Shown here: positions 33,325-40,392 of the stretch, one piece after another | How positions within the stretch are numbered: the stretch's first letter is position 1 | How the letters are laid out: the number at the start of each line of letters is the position of its first letter | Notes under the pieces: model-generated | Database searches by the model: none | What the model was told of the DNA's origin: nothing | Seen by the model: only the letters and a program-made list of their open reading frames with translations | Made by a program: the position numbers and the translations under genes | Assembly (NCBI GenBank): GCA_023392125.1 | Contig: JAEVZS010000030.1 | Span: 62,001-126,000 of the forward strand | DNA length: 64,000 nt | Source: Bacteroidota bacterium | Lineage (GTDB): Bacteria > Bacteroidota > Bacteroidia > Cytophagales > Cytophagaceae | Reading direction: 5' to 3'

Positions 33325-33892
33325 ACGTTATCCTTTTTCGTATCCTGCTCAATGATTCAGGTTTGACCCCTATATAGCTGGCGATGTGATATTGCGGAAC
33401 CCGTTGGAATATATCGGGTCTGTTTTGTAACAGGCTCAGATAGCGTTGTTCCGGAGTGTCGGTATGATACGATAACAGGAGTTTTTGTTGTTCGGCAAAT
33501 ACAGTTTCCATTACTATTCTCGATACCGTTTCCAATCTTGGAAATTGCTGAAAAATCTCCTGAGCCTTTTGCTCATTGCCGACAACAACAGAAGTATTTT
33601 CTTCACAAACCAGATAGTCACTTGCGCTGGTATCGTCCGTAAAACTTGTCAATGAAATTATCCATTGCCCTTCACTGAAAAAGTTTGTAGTGATTTCTTC
33701 CAGGTCCGTCAGCTTGTACTGTCTGACCAATCCCGTCAGAACGAAGAATGTATCTGTATTGCGTTGTTCCTCTTTTAAAAGAAAACCCCCTTTCTGGCAT
33801 TCTCTTACCACCATGCTGTCCGTCAGCGCTTTTATTTCTTCGGCTGTCAGTGTGGTAATTTTTAAAAAATAATCGATTAATCTGTGCTCCAT
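33314..33892 (-). CDS. Crp/Fnr family transcriptional regulator
   Basis: A 192-residue regulator when started at the ATG at 33892 (MEHRLIDYFLK); another ATG five codons upstream at 33907 is possible. Barrel domain to about residue 125 (GGFLLKEEQRNTDTFFVLTG), C-terminal helix-turn-helix PQYHIASYIGVKPESLSRIR. It closely parallels the regulator at 19306. It is convergent with the DUF4386 gene (11-base overlap) and lies 76 bases downstream of the GxxExxY gene on the same strand. Confidence 0.82.
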   Translation of the reverse strand: MEHRLIDYFLKITTLTAEEIKALTDSMVVRECQKGGFLLKEEQRNTDTFFVLTGLVRQYKLTDLEEITTNFFSEGQWIISLTSFTDDTSASDYLVCEENTSVVVGNEQKAQEIFQQFPRLETVSRIVMETVFAEQQKLLLSYHTDTPEQRYLSLLQNRPDIFQRVPQYHIASYIGVKPESLSRIRKRITSNG

Positions 33893-33958
33893 CTTCCATG
33901 TTGTCATTTAAGCTACTGCATAATGATCCAATATACACAATAATACATCCTCTTGTCC

Positions 33959-33994
33959 GGATTATGCTTTAGGGGATTTTAGGATTTGAAGGGT
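33959..33994. repeat. GGATT-type repeat at the 3' end of the GxxExxY gene
   Basis: A run of GGATT-like units (GGATTATG, GGGGATTTTAGGATTT) spans the stop codon of the GxxExxY gene and encodes its last residues. Related units lie beyond the gene's other end at 34371-34563. Confidence 0.45.
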
Positions 33995-34364
33995 GGTATC
34001 GGGAATTGTATACTTTTTTGAATTGCAGGCTCGTTGCGCCAAAATTGATAAGTAAGCCAACCGGAAAATCATAAGCTACCACATAGTTTTTGGCTTGAGC
34101 CAGATGCACGTCTTCTAGTCTGATTACTGCTTTCAGCTCCACAATCAGTTGGCCTTCTACCACAAAATCAGCTCTGCGGGTACCCACCTCTATGCCATCG
34201 TAATAAATGGTCTGTTCGATCTCTCTGCCAAAAACCAGCCCCGCACGCTTCAGCTCAATAGCCAGACAACGCTGGTATATCACTTCCTGAAAACCATTGC
34301 CCAGTGTGTTGTGCACCTTCATGGCGCATCCGTTTATTGCGTAGGTTATTTCGTCCAGTGTCAT
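33969..34364 (-). CDS. GxxExxY protein, PD-(D/E)XK nuclease-like
   Basis: A 131-residue protein with the namesake motif GFQEVIY (Gly24, Glu27, Tyr30) and, further on, RADFVVEGQLIVELKAV. Asp66 and the Glu76-Leu-Lys78 pair fit the D...ExK active-site layout of PD-(D/E)XK nucleases, which I take as the fold. Proteins of this family are common and often multi-copy in Bacteroidota and Chloroflexi, frequently in repeat-rich intergenic surroundings. Here GGATT-type repeats flank the gene on both sides and reach into its 3' end. The activity is not established; a repeat-associated nuclease is a plausible inference. Confidence 0.85.
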   Translation of the reverse strand: MTLDEITYAINGCAMKVHNTLGNGFQEVIYQRCLAIELKRAGLVFGREIEQTIYYDGIEVGTRRADFVVEGQLIVELKAVIRLEDVHLAQAKNYVVAYDFPVGLLINFGATSLQFKKVYNSRYHPSNPKIP

Positions 34365-34370
34365 GGTAAA

Positions 34371-34563
34371 AATGTCTGTATCAGGATTAAGAGGATTATA
34401 GGATTTGCAGGATTATATTCCGGGTATTTCGATAGTGTATTAAAAATCTGTTCATTCATAAATTATTGTCTGTATCATGATTTGCCTGATTGTAGGATAT
34501 GTAGGATGATGCCCTGCATGTTTTTAAAAATCCTGTTCATCCTTTAATCCTGAAAATCCTGCT
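34371..34563. repeat. Nest of GGATT-type direct and inverted repeats
   Basis: Two 46-base direct copies (34371-34416 and 34465-34510), both with TGTCTGTATCA and TAGGAT cores and roughly three quarters identical, are followed by an inverted relative (34527-34563, rich in AATCCTG). They lie just upstream of the GxxExxY gene. The rest of the gap to 34651 shows nothing else. Confidence 0.6.
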
Positions 34564-34651
34564 GCTGACAATATTCGTACCTCAAAAAATATCTTCCATG
34601 AAATGAATATGCGTTTATAGCTCAGCGCTTGTTGAAATCTGAAAATTGATA

Positions 34652-34873
34652 CTAGCTCACTTCCTGTTTTTTTACTTTGATTAACTTAATACCATATTTC
34701 CACAAGAACCACGTGATTGCCAAGTCAATGATCCAGAATAGCAACGAACCTACCGCTTCCGGAGTGTTGGATGAGAATTCTCGGATATTACCAATGAAAC
34801 TTGGTAAATGACTTACAATAAATAACATGTTGAACAATCTTGCCAGAATCAGCACTGCACCTGTAAGCTTCAT
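34652..34873 (-). CDS. Small membrane protein of unknown function
   Basis: A 73-residue protein with two hydrophobic segments (VLILARLFNMLFIVSHL and AVGSLLFWIIDLAITWFLW) and a basic C-terminus (KLIKVKKQEV). No family was recognised. Coding status rests on the clean two-helix pattern and an ATG start; it could belong to a large set of small inner-membrane proteins. The gene is isolated, with about 100 bases to the next membrane-protein gene upstream. Confidence 0.5.
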   Translation of the reverse strand: MKLTGAVLILARLFNMLFIVSHLPSFIGNIREFSSNTPEAVGSLLFWIIDLAITWFLWKYGIKLIKVKKQEVS

Positions 34874-34972
34874 TGCTACGACAAGGAATATTGGAGAGTT
34901 TATAATGTTAGTAAATGGGTTTTTTATAATGGGTTAGGATAGAGAGAGTTTGGAGTTTTAGACATCAAATAG

Positions 34973-35665
34973 TTATTTTAGTTTTACTGAATTCCAGTTT
35001 GTTATTAGTCTGTCAAATGCAATATAGGTGGCAAATGATTGTAAAATTGCTGTAGCTAAATTTTCGTCTCTGAGGATAGGGCGATTATTAAAGGTTGCCA
35101 AATTGAATATGATCAAGAGAAAAAAATAAATCATAAAAATCATGTATCGAGACTTCCTTTGGTCAAAGATTTTTATTGATAAATTATGATGCAATTCTTT
35201 ATCATTTCTGTAATGAAAGTTATGCCATTTCTGGATAATGTTGTTACCAAAAGTTGTAATAATGATAGAAGTTATAGAAAGTAAGATGTATATGAAGGCT
35301 GGAGCTTGTACGGTGTAGTTGAAAATCATAGCTGGAAGTTGAATTAATAGAATAGTGGTAACTAGTAATGTGAATATGAATGCAAAAAAAATTGCTCCAA
35401 GTGAGTAAATAATAGGGGCTATTCCTAGAAGGAAATAGAATGGAACGGTGAAAAATGAGTATATCTGTCTTATGAAATACTTTTTCTCAAAAATGGAAAG
35501 AAAAACTAATACTGTCAGATAAAGGAAAAGCCATTTTGTAATGATGAAAAATACGTTAATTTCATCCTGAAAGTAATTAAGAAGTCCAAACATTAGAAGG
35601 AAAAATAAGCTTAGTCCAATGCGAACCAATATACTAGTTATTTGAGATGTATTGCTGTTGTTCAT
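34973..35665 (-). CDS. Multi-pass membrane protein of unknown function
   Basis: A 230-residue protein with about six hydrophobic segments, including IGLSLFFLLMFGLLNYF, WLFLYLTVLVFLSIF, LGAIFFAFIFTLLVTTILL and FIYILLSITSIIITTFG, separated by charged loops (WHNFHYRNDKELHH). The codons are strongly AT-rich compared with the GC-richer genes immediately downstream and upstream, which may mean recent acquisition. No family could be named. Confidence 0.55.
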   Translation of the reverse strand: MNNSNTSQITSILVRIGLSLFFLLMFGLLNYFQDEINVFFIITKWLFLYLTVLVFLSIFEKKYFIRQIYSFFTVPFYFLLGIAPIIYSLGAIFFAFIFTLLVTTILLIQLPAMIFNYTVQAPAFIYILLSITSIIITTFGNNIIQKWHNFHYRNDKELHHNLSIKIFDQRKSRYMIFMIYFFLLIIFNLATFNNRPILRDENLATAILQSFATYIAFDRLITNWNSVKLK

Positions 35666-35718
35666 AATTGAATTTATCTCTCGTCTTTATGATATACATA
35701 CATCAAGATTCCCCCCTC

Positions 35719-36573
35719 TCACTTCCCCATCCTCACTTCACACACAATCTTGACCAGATCACGGAGCATTTCTACCCGTTGGGCGAGCCAGGCGAGGTCA
35801 TCGTTGCTGATGCGATAGTCTTTTTTGTAGCGGGCGTCTATATAGGCACGGCAGAGCAGCTCAAAGCGGTCCCGTTGCTTCTGGGTTTCGGTGGGAAATA
35901 TGACTTTAAACCGCTCGTGGATGCGCTGCGCCTGTTCGCCCAGTTCCTTGAGAGAATGGGTCTTGGGCCGGTAGCCCGTAAAAACCAGTATCAGCGCAAC
36001 ATAATATCGCTCAACAGTCTGGTGAAGCTGGAATGCAGCTAGATTGGGAAAATTCTGGTCCAGAGTAAATTGATATGTCAACAGAAATTCTTCAGCGCTT
36101 TTGTACCAGTAATTAAAATCCTCTTTGGCTTTGGCGAGTGTTTCGGCTTCGCTGAGTATGCTTGGCGGGTTGATCCGAAAGCGCTTGTTGTCGTAGAGGG
36201 CTATGCCCTCCTTGTATATGTCGGTGTAGAAATAGCTGTTGCGGCGCATTTCGCGGTTTACATCCCGTATGCCCTCCAGTATGAGGCTGACCGGAGTGTC
36301 CCGGAAACGATGCACCAGATCCTTTTCTGTCTGGTGCCAGCGGCTGCGGGCTGCATTGTCCGGGCTGCGCTCCGTAATGACCAGTATGTCAAAATCACTC
36401 CGGTATTGGTACGTAATGCCGTCTTCGGTATACTCATCCTCTACCCACTCGCCACGGGCATGGGAGCCAAAGAGTATAATCATTTCGGGGTCTATCTGCG
36501 CTACGATATAGTCGCGTATAGATTGTAGCTGTTCTTGTTTGTGTGCTGGTAGAAAGTCGATACTGGTTTTCAA
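35719..36573 (-). CDS. Nucleotidyltransferase-HEPN fusion protein
   Basis: A 284-residue cytoplasmic protein. The N-terminal minimal nucleotidyltransferase has IILFGSHARGEW (Gly36-Ser37) and the paired acids Asp60 and Asp62 in YRSDFDILVI; the expected third acid sits where TPVSLILEG is seen, so it may be missing. The C-terminal half (about 145-280) is a HEPN domain with FQLHQTVERYYVALILVF and RAYIDARYKKDY. In two-gene systems MNT antitoxins adenylylate a Tyr of the HEPN toxin to silence its RNase; here both are on one chain. Two small genes (57 and 110 residues) lie upstream on the same strand. Similar fused proteins occur on Bacteroidota mobile elements. Confidence 0.82.
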   Translation of the reverse strand: MKTSIDFLPAHKQEQLQSIRDYIVAQIDPEMIILFGSHARGEWVEDEYTEDGITYQYRSDFDILVITERSPDNAARSRWHQTEKDLVHRFRDTPVSLILEGIRDVNREMRRNSYFYTDIYKEGIALYDNKRFRINPPSILSEAETLAKAKEDFNYWYKSAEEFLLTYQFTLDQNFPNLAAFQLHQTVERYYVALILVFTGYRPKTHSLKELGEQAQRIHERFKVIFPTETQKQRDRFELLCRAYIDARYKKDYRISNDDLAWLAQRVEMLRDLVKIVCEVRMGK

Positions 36574-36603
36574 AATACTAAAAAAGCTAATTGGTAAAAC
36601 ATG

Positions 36604-36777
36604 TCAAATATAACAAAAATCGCTGGTATGCGATAGTTCTGAGGCTTTTATGCGCCTTCCGGTCGCTGTGACGATGCGGTAGCATGGCCCGCTTTTTCTC
36701 AGATAGTAAGGCGCCGCCGTGTCAAAAAGCGCCTGCAATTCCTGTTGCAGGCAGACCGGGGCCGGATAGGTAGTCAT
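36604..36777 (-). CDS. Small protein of 57 residues upstream of the NTase-HEPN gene
   Basis: An ATG at 36777 opens a 57-codon frame ending in TGA at 36604, only 30 bases before the NTase-HEPN gene. The sequence begins MTTYPAPVCLQQELQALFDT and contains a basic segment (TGRRIKASEL). Codon use is GC-rich like its neighbours and unlike random intergenic sequence. No family was recognised. Its spacing suggests a shared transcript, and a regulatory or antitoxin-like role is possible but unproven. Confidence 0.45.
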   Translation of the reverse strand: MTTYPAPVCLQQELQALFDTAAPYYLRKSGPCYRIVTATGRRIKASELSHTSDFCYI

Positions 36778-36940
36778 AGCAGAACAGTGTTTTTGTGTTA
36801 AAATATGGTGAAAAATAACTTGTTATTTGCTGTTTCTAATATCGGTCAGATATATAACAAAAGCGGCTTTCTGTACTTCCTGTACGCTATTCTCATGACT
36901 GGTTGTCAGAAATCCGCCTTGTTGTAGTCAGATATCAGTG

Positions 36941-37273
36941 CTATCGGCGTTCTCCGGCAGCTCTGGCTGCATCATGAGCATCTTCGAGATTGTCAAAGAA
37001 GTTGAACAATACATGAAAATTTTCTACCAGTTGGGTCTGGTTGGCAATATTGAGACCATCATCCAGTATGAGAGCAAACATAAAAACATCGCGTAGCTGG
37101 CGGTTGAGCACACGTGGACTGGTAAAATCCAGCAGCTGATCGAGCTCTTCGACATGTTTTTGGGTAAGATAGGAGTACGGCGATAGCTTTACCTTCAGTT
37201 TTTTGTACCGGGGTGGCGTGCTGGCGGCTTTTTCACCTGGTGAATCCGCTGCCGGTATGTGATCTGTTAGCAT
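36941..37273 (-). CDS. Small protein of unknown function (110 residues)
   Basis: A 110-residue soluble protein. A low-complexity N-terminus (about 1-25) is followed by a basic strand (RYKKLKVKLSPYSYLT) and two predicted helices (VEELDQLLDFTSPRVLNRQL; VENFHVLFNFFDNLEDAHDA). It ends in RAAGERR. No family was recognised. It is on the same strand as the 57-residue gene and the NTase-HEPN gene, 163 bases upstream of the former; together they may form a small accessory unit. Confidence 0.5.
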   Translation of the reverse strand: MLTDHIPAADSPGEKAASTPPRYKKLKVKLSPYSYLTQKHVEELDQLLDFTSPRVLNRQLRDVFMFALILDDGLNIANQTQLVENFHVLFNFFDNLEDAHDAARAAGERR

Positions 37274-37773
37274 ATGATGCGAGTACCACCGGACAGAACG
37301 CTAACAGATACAATCGGGAGAAAGCGTTCAGGCTTTCGATCTGCCGTGGAGAGTTGATATATTTATGTATCAGTCTGTTGCAAAGGTAGTCAAATAATTG
37401 AGGCGGGCAAATTATGACCCGAAAAAAATATCAGCAATTACCAATAAAATTATCCTGAAAGACGTCAAAAAATCGCCACTGTTTGACGAAGGAGTTTGGC
37501 GATTTTCGTCTGCAAGGATAATTTTTAGCTATTTTTCAACAGCCCTTGATTCTTTTTGCTTACTTTTTCTCATCAAGGAGCAAAAAGTAAGGCCCGTCCG
37601 GCAAGGACATTGGTTTCCCAAATAAAGATTGTAGTAAAATATATTTGTCTAACCTGTGATGTTAAGATATTTGAGTGTGTGCTATTGTATTCGATTCATT
37701 TTCAGTGTCTGTATAAACAAATGAAAAGAAAAAGGGTTGATAGGTGTCTAACCATTTAATTCTCTTTAAACAC
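37274..37773. repeat. Hairpin-rich intergenic repeat
   Basis: A 500-base gap holding two foldable elements: AAAATCGCCA/TGGCGATTTT (37469-37506), enclosed by GACG/CGTC and TATCCT/AGGATA arms, and CTTACTTTTTCTC/GAGCAAAAAGTAAG (37559-37591, one extra base). A 75-codon open frame across it (37398-37625) looks like repeat sequence rather than a gene. I recognise similar hairpins with AAAATCGCC and CTTACTTTTT as dispersed intergenic repeats in Bacteroidota. Nothing else was seen before the next start. Confidence 0.45.
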
Positions 37774-38562
37774 ATGAAAAAGAATCATCTTATACTCACT
37801 GCTCTGTTGGCTTTTATGGCCATCACTGGAGCTACCATGCGCGATATCGGCTCACCCGGCGGCTATACCGGTTCACCCATGGACGGGCAAAACTGCACCA
37901 CATGCCATACTTCTTTTGTAGCACAGACAGTGTCCAATCTTATCAGCACCGATATACCGCAGGAAGGCTATGAGCCCGGCCGGCAATACCAGATTACTGT
38001 CACAGGCTCACATACCGGAGCCTCCACTATGGGTTTTGAGCTTACTGCCGAGAGTGGCAATAGCAAAGTCGGCAACTTTACAGCATCATCCGGCGCTGTG
38101 AAGCTGGTCAACAGCAACAGTGCTGTCACACATACAGCCGAAGGCATAGCCGCTGCCAACGGTACCCGCAGCTGGACAGTCAACTGGACAGCGCCGGCCA
38201 GTGGAGGTGCGGGCGATGTGACATTTTATGCAGCTGTCAATGCAGGCGATGGCAACGATGTGCCGGTAGGCGATCAGGTTTACCTCTCTTCACTGACAGT
38301 AAGCGAGCGGAGTATCACGGCAGTGCGTCTGCAGGCGCTCGAAAACACCGGTCAGTTTTTTTATCCCAATCCGGCAGCTGATTTTCTGTATATGACCCGC
38401 ACCGGACAGGGATCGGTGATTATTACCGATCTGTCAGGCAATCTGCTGATAGAGCAGTCTGATACAGACCGTATTGATCTGAGAGGACTGGCTTCCGGCG
38501 CATATTTCGTAAAGACAACGGGGACAGGTCAGGTGCAAAGCGCTGTGTTAATAAAAAAATAA
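37774..38562 (+). CDS. T9SS-sorted protein with choice-of-anchor V/Reeler-like domain and CxxCH motif
   Basis: A 262-residue secreted protein started at the ATG at 37774 (MKKNHLILTALLAF, signal peptide); an upstream in-frame GTG at 37744 is unlikely. Directly after the signal, GSPGGYTGSPMDGQNCTTCH gives a CxxCH heme-binding type motif (Cys41, Cys44, His45). A Reeler-like (choice-of-anchor V) beta domain follows (about 50-180: YQITVTGSHTGASTMGFEL). The type A sorting domain closes the protein (FFYPNPAADFLYM to AVLIKK). The combination is a recognisable Bacteroidota architecture. Whether heme is attached covalently to a protein destined for the T9SS is not known to me. Confidence 0.85.
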   Translation: MKKNHLILTALLAFMAITGATMRDIGSPGGYTGSPMDGQNCTTCHTSFVAQTVSNLISTDIPQEGYEPGRQYQITVTGSHTGASTMGFELTAESGNSKVGNFTASSGAVKLVNSNSAVTHTAEGIAAANGTRSWTVNWTAPASGGAGDVTFYAAVNAGDGNDVPVGDQVYLSSLTVSERSITAVRLQALENTGQFFYPNPAADFLYMTRTGQGSVIITDLSGNLLIEQSDTDRIDLRGLASGAYFVKTTGTGQVQSAVLIKK

Positions 38563-38729
38563 TAGGATCTCCGTGTTTCGATATGCTCTGTGTTATCTTT
38601 TGTTTTACTGTGATTTAACAGGTCATAGTGCAGGTAAAAAGATGGTCCGGGTGGGCTGATGCCGGGTAAATGCAAAAACTTTTGAATAAATTATGCCGTA
38701 CAATGGGTTCTTAATGCATAATTAATTTC

Positions 38730-39689
38730 ATGAGAAAAATTTACTTATTATTTTTTCTGCTTATCTCTATTGTTTTTTTACCCGAGTTGCAGGCACAGAA
38801 TCCGAAGCAGGCCAACAAGATGAAAAAAGCTCAGCGGAAAGGCGCCAAGAAAAAAAGGGAACCATACACCCCGAAGTATCACGATAAGGATAGTGATGGT
38901 GATGGTGTGCCCGATGGCAGAGACAAATGCATCAATACTCCCAAAGGGGAAAAAGTAACACCTTTTGGTTGTCCTTTTGATTCGGACTTTGACGGTCTGT
39001 ATGATTATGAAGATGAATGTGTCAATGAGCCGGGCCCCAGGGCCAACAAAGGCTGCCCGTGGGGTGACCGTGACAATGACGGATTTAAGGACAATGAAGA
39101 CAAATGCCCTGATCAGCCGGGTATCAAGAAGTTTCAGGGCTGTCCGGATACCGATGGCGATGGTATACCGGATCATCAGGACGACTGCCCCGATGAGCGA
39201 GGACCGGAAAACAGGAGAGGCTGCCCGCCGCCGTTTATTGACTCCGATGGTGATGGTATCAGCGACTTTGATGATCTGTGCCCGAAAGTAAAAGGTCTGG
39301 CTGCCAACAAAGGTTGTCCGGAAATCAAGAAAGAAGAACAGGAAGCCCTGCGTAAAGCCTTCGAAAATCTGCTCTTCGAAACCGGCAAGGACGTGATCAT
39401 GACTTCATCGTATCCTTCGCTCAATGATCTGGCCAAGGTAATGCGCAACAATCCTCAGGCAAATCTGTACCTTGAAGGGCATACTGATGATGTAGGCGAT
39501 GACAATGCCAACATGGAGCTCTCCGAAAACAGAGCCAGAGCAGTCAAAAACTATCTGATAAGCAAAGGAGTAAATGAATATAAAATCAGGATCGCATGGT
39601 TTGGAGAGACCAAGCCTAAAGCAAGCAATGATACGGATGAAGGGCGCCGTCTAAACAGACGGGTAGAAATGAATATATTCTACGAATAG
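38730..39689 (+). CDS. OmpA family protein with thrombospondin type 3 repeats
   Basis: A 319-residue outer-membrane-associated protein. After a signal peptide (MRKIYLLFFLLISIVFLPEL, ending QAQ) and a very basic stretch (KMKKAQRKGAKKKRE) come about five thrombospondin type 3 calcium-binding repeats (about 52-200) of the form DSDGDGVPDGRDKC. The C-terminal OmpA domain (about 205-319) has LYLEGHTDDVGDDNANMELS, ENRARAVKNYL and RRLNRRVEM, the peptidoglycan-binding signature. No N-terminal beta barrel is present, so it probably links peptidoglycan to other envelope parts. Monocistronic, ending at a strong terminator. Confidence 0.93.
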   Translation: MRKIYLLFFLLISIVFLPELQAQNPKQANKMKKAQRKGAKKKREPYTPKYHDKDSDGDGVPDGRDKCINTPKGEKVTPFGCPFDSDFDGLYDYEDECVNEPGPRANKGCPWGDRDNDGFKDNEDKCPDQPGIKKFQGCPDTDGDGIPDHQDDCPDERGPENRRGCPPPFIDSDGDGISDFDDLCPKVKGLAANKGCPEIKKEEQEALRKAFENLLFETGKDVIMTSSYPSLNDLAKVMRNNPQANLYLEGHTDDVGDDNANMELSENRARAVKNYLISKGVNEYKIRIAWFGETKPKASNDTDEGRRLNRRVEMNIFYE

Positions 39690-39720
39690 GAACGTATATA
39701 TTTGCTAATAACAATTAATC

Positions 39721-39760
39721 AAAAGCTGTTGGAGCATCATGCTCCAACAGCTTTTTTGTT
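39721..39760 (+). terminator. Strong intrinsic terminator after the OmpA-like gene
   Basis: Arms AAAAGCTGTTGGAGCAT (39721-39737) and ATGCTCCAACAGCTTTT (39739-39755) are perfectly complementary, and a T-run follows on the plus strand. It lies 31 bases after the stop at 39689. Confidence 0.9.
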
Positions 39761-39932
39761 TGGAGATTTTCCACTGTTTTGATTGAAGCAAGGTCTGTGT
39801 GCAGAGATATAAGATATTTTGTGAAGAGGATAACAGGCAAATGAAGAGTTTGTAATAGCTATATTAATAATAGCTCTCGAAAAAAAAATGAGAATATTCC
39901 GGTAACCGGAAAGAGAATCAGGGATAGATGAG

Positions 39933-39972
39933 TATCCGGTAAAACAGCTTTACAAAGCTGTTTTACCGGATA
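39933..39972. repeat. Perfect 19-bp palindrome
   Basis: TATCCGGTAAAACAGCTTT (39933-39951) is the exact reverse complement of 39954-39972. It sits just after the end of a decayed minus-strand reading frame, where it could have been its terminator, but no T-run follows on either strand. Confidence 0.5.
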
Positions 39973-39981
39973 ACTTTAGCT

Positions 39982-40248
39982 TTATTGAACAACCAGCTCG
40001 TATGTGACAACTTCGTCAAATACTGTTTCGACAATGATGCATTTGCTGTTGTTTTCTTGTAGTTGTACGGAAACAGAACCCAGGTCGTCGCAGGATGAAA
40101 TATTTTGCCCGTCCCAGTCACCATAGCAGAAAGATGTTTCATCCCTATCAGACCACATCCAGATATTGGTGCTTATTTTAAATTTTATGATTACGGATGA
40201 TTTTGGGTCAAAAATCCCGGAGTTATGAAAAAGTAGAAAAAAAAGAGA
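39982..40248 (-). pseudogene. C-terminal remnant of a lost secreted-protein gene
   Basis: An 88-codon open frame on the minus strand, closed by a stop at 40249 upstream and TAA at 39982, without an early start codon (first Met at codon position 40158). The translation is coherent protein rather than random: NIWMWSDRDETSFCYGDWDG, SSCDDLGSVSVQLQENNSKC and a final TVFDEVVTYELVV. A palindrome follows its end. I read it as the 3' part of a gene whose beginning has been deleted; a real small gene starting at 40158 (58 residues) is the alternative. The rest of the gap 39690-40392 shows nothing else beyond hairpins. Confidence 0.45.
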
Positions 40249-40392
40249 CTAAAAAACGGGCAAATCAATTTAAAGAGACTGGATGCGGATAGAGAAAGTG
40301 TTCCGGAAAAAGAGATCTGCGTAAACCAGCGAACTGATCTACGCAAATCGGGGAATAAAACCTATAATTAAAATTCTGTGTCTGATGTAATC

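Noticed and set aside
34371..34563. CRISPR array
   Set aside because: The repeats are few, irregular and diverged, without uniform spacers or cas genes.
37398..37625. A 75-codon plus-strand frame
   Set aside because: It coincides with hairpin repeats and its translation has no protein-like features.
38880..39330. DNA tandem repeat
   Set aside because: The periodic sequence is the coding region of thrombospondin type 3 repeats, which differ from each other at the DNA level.
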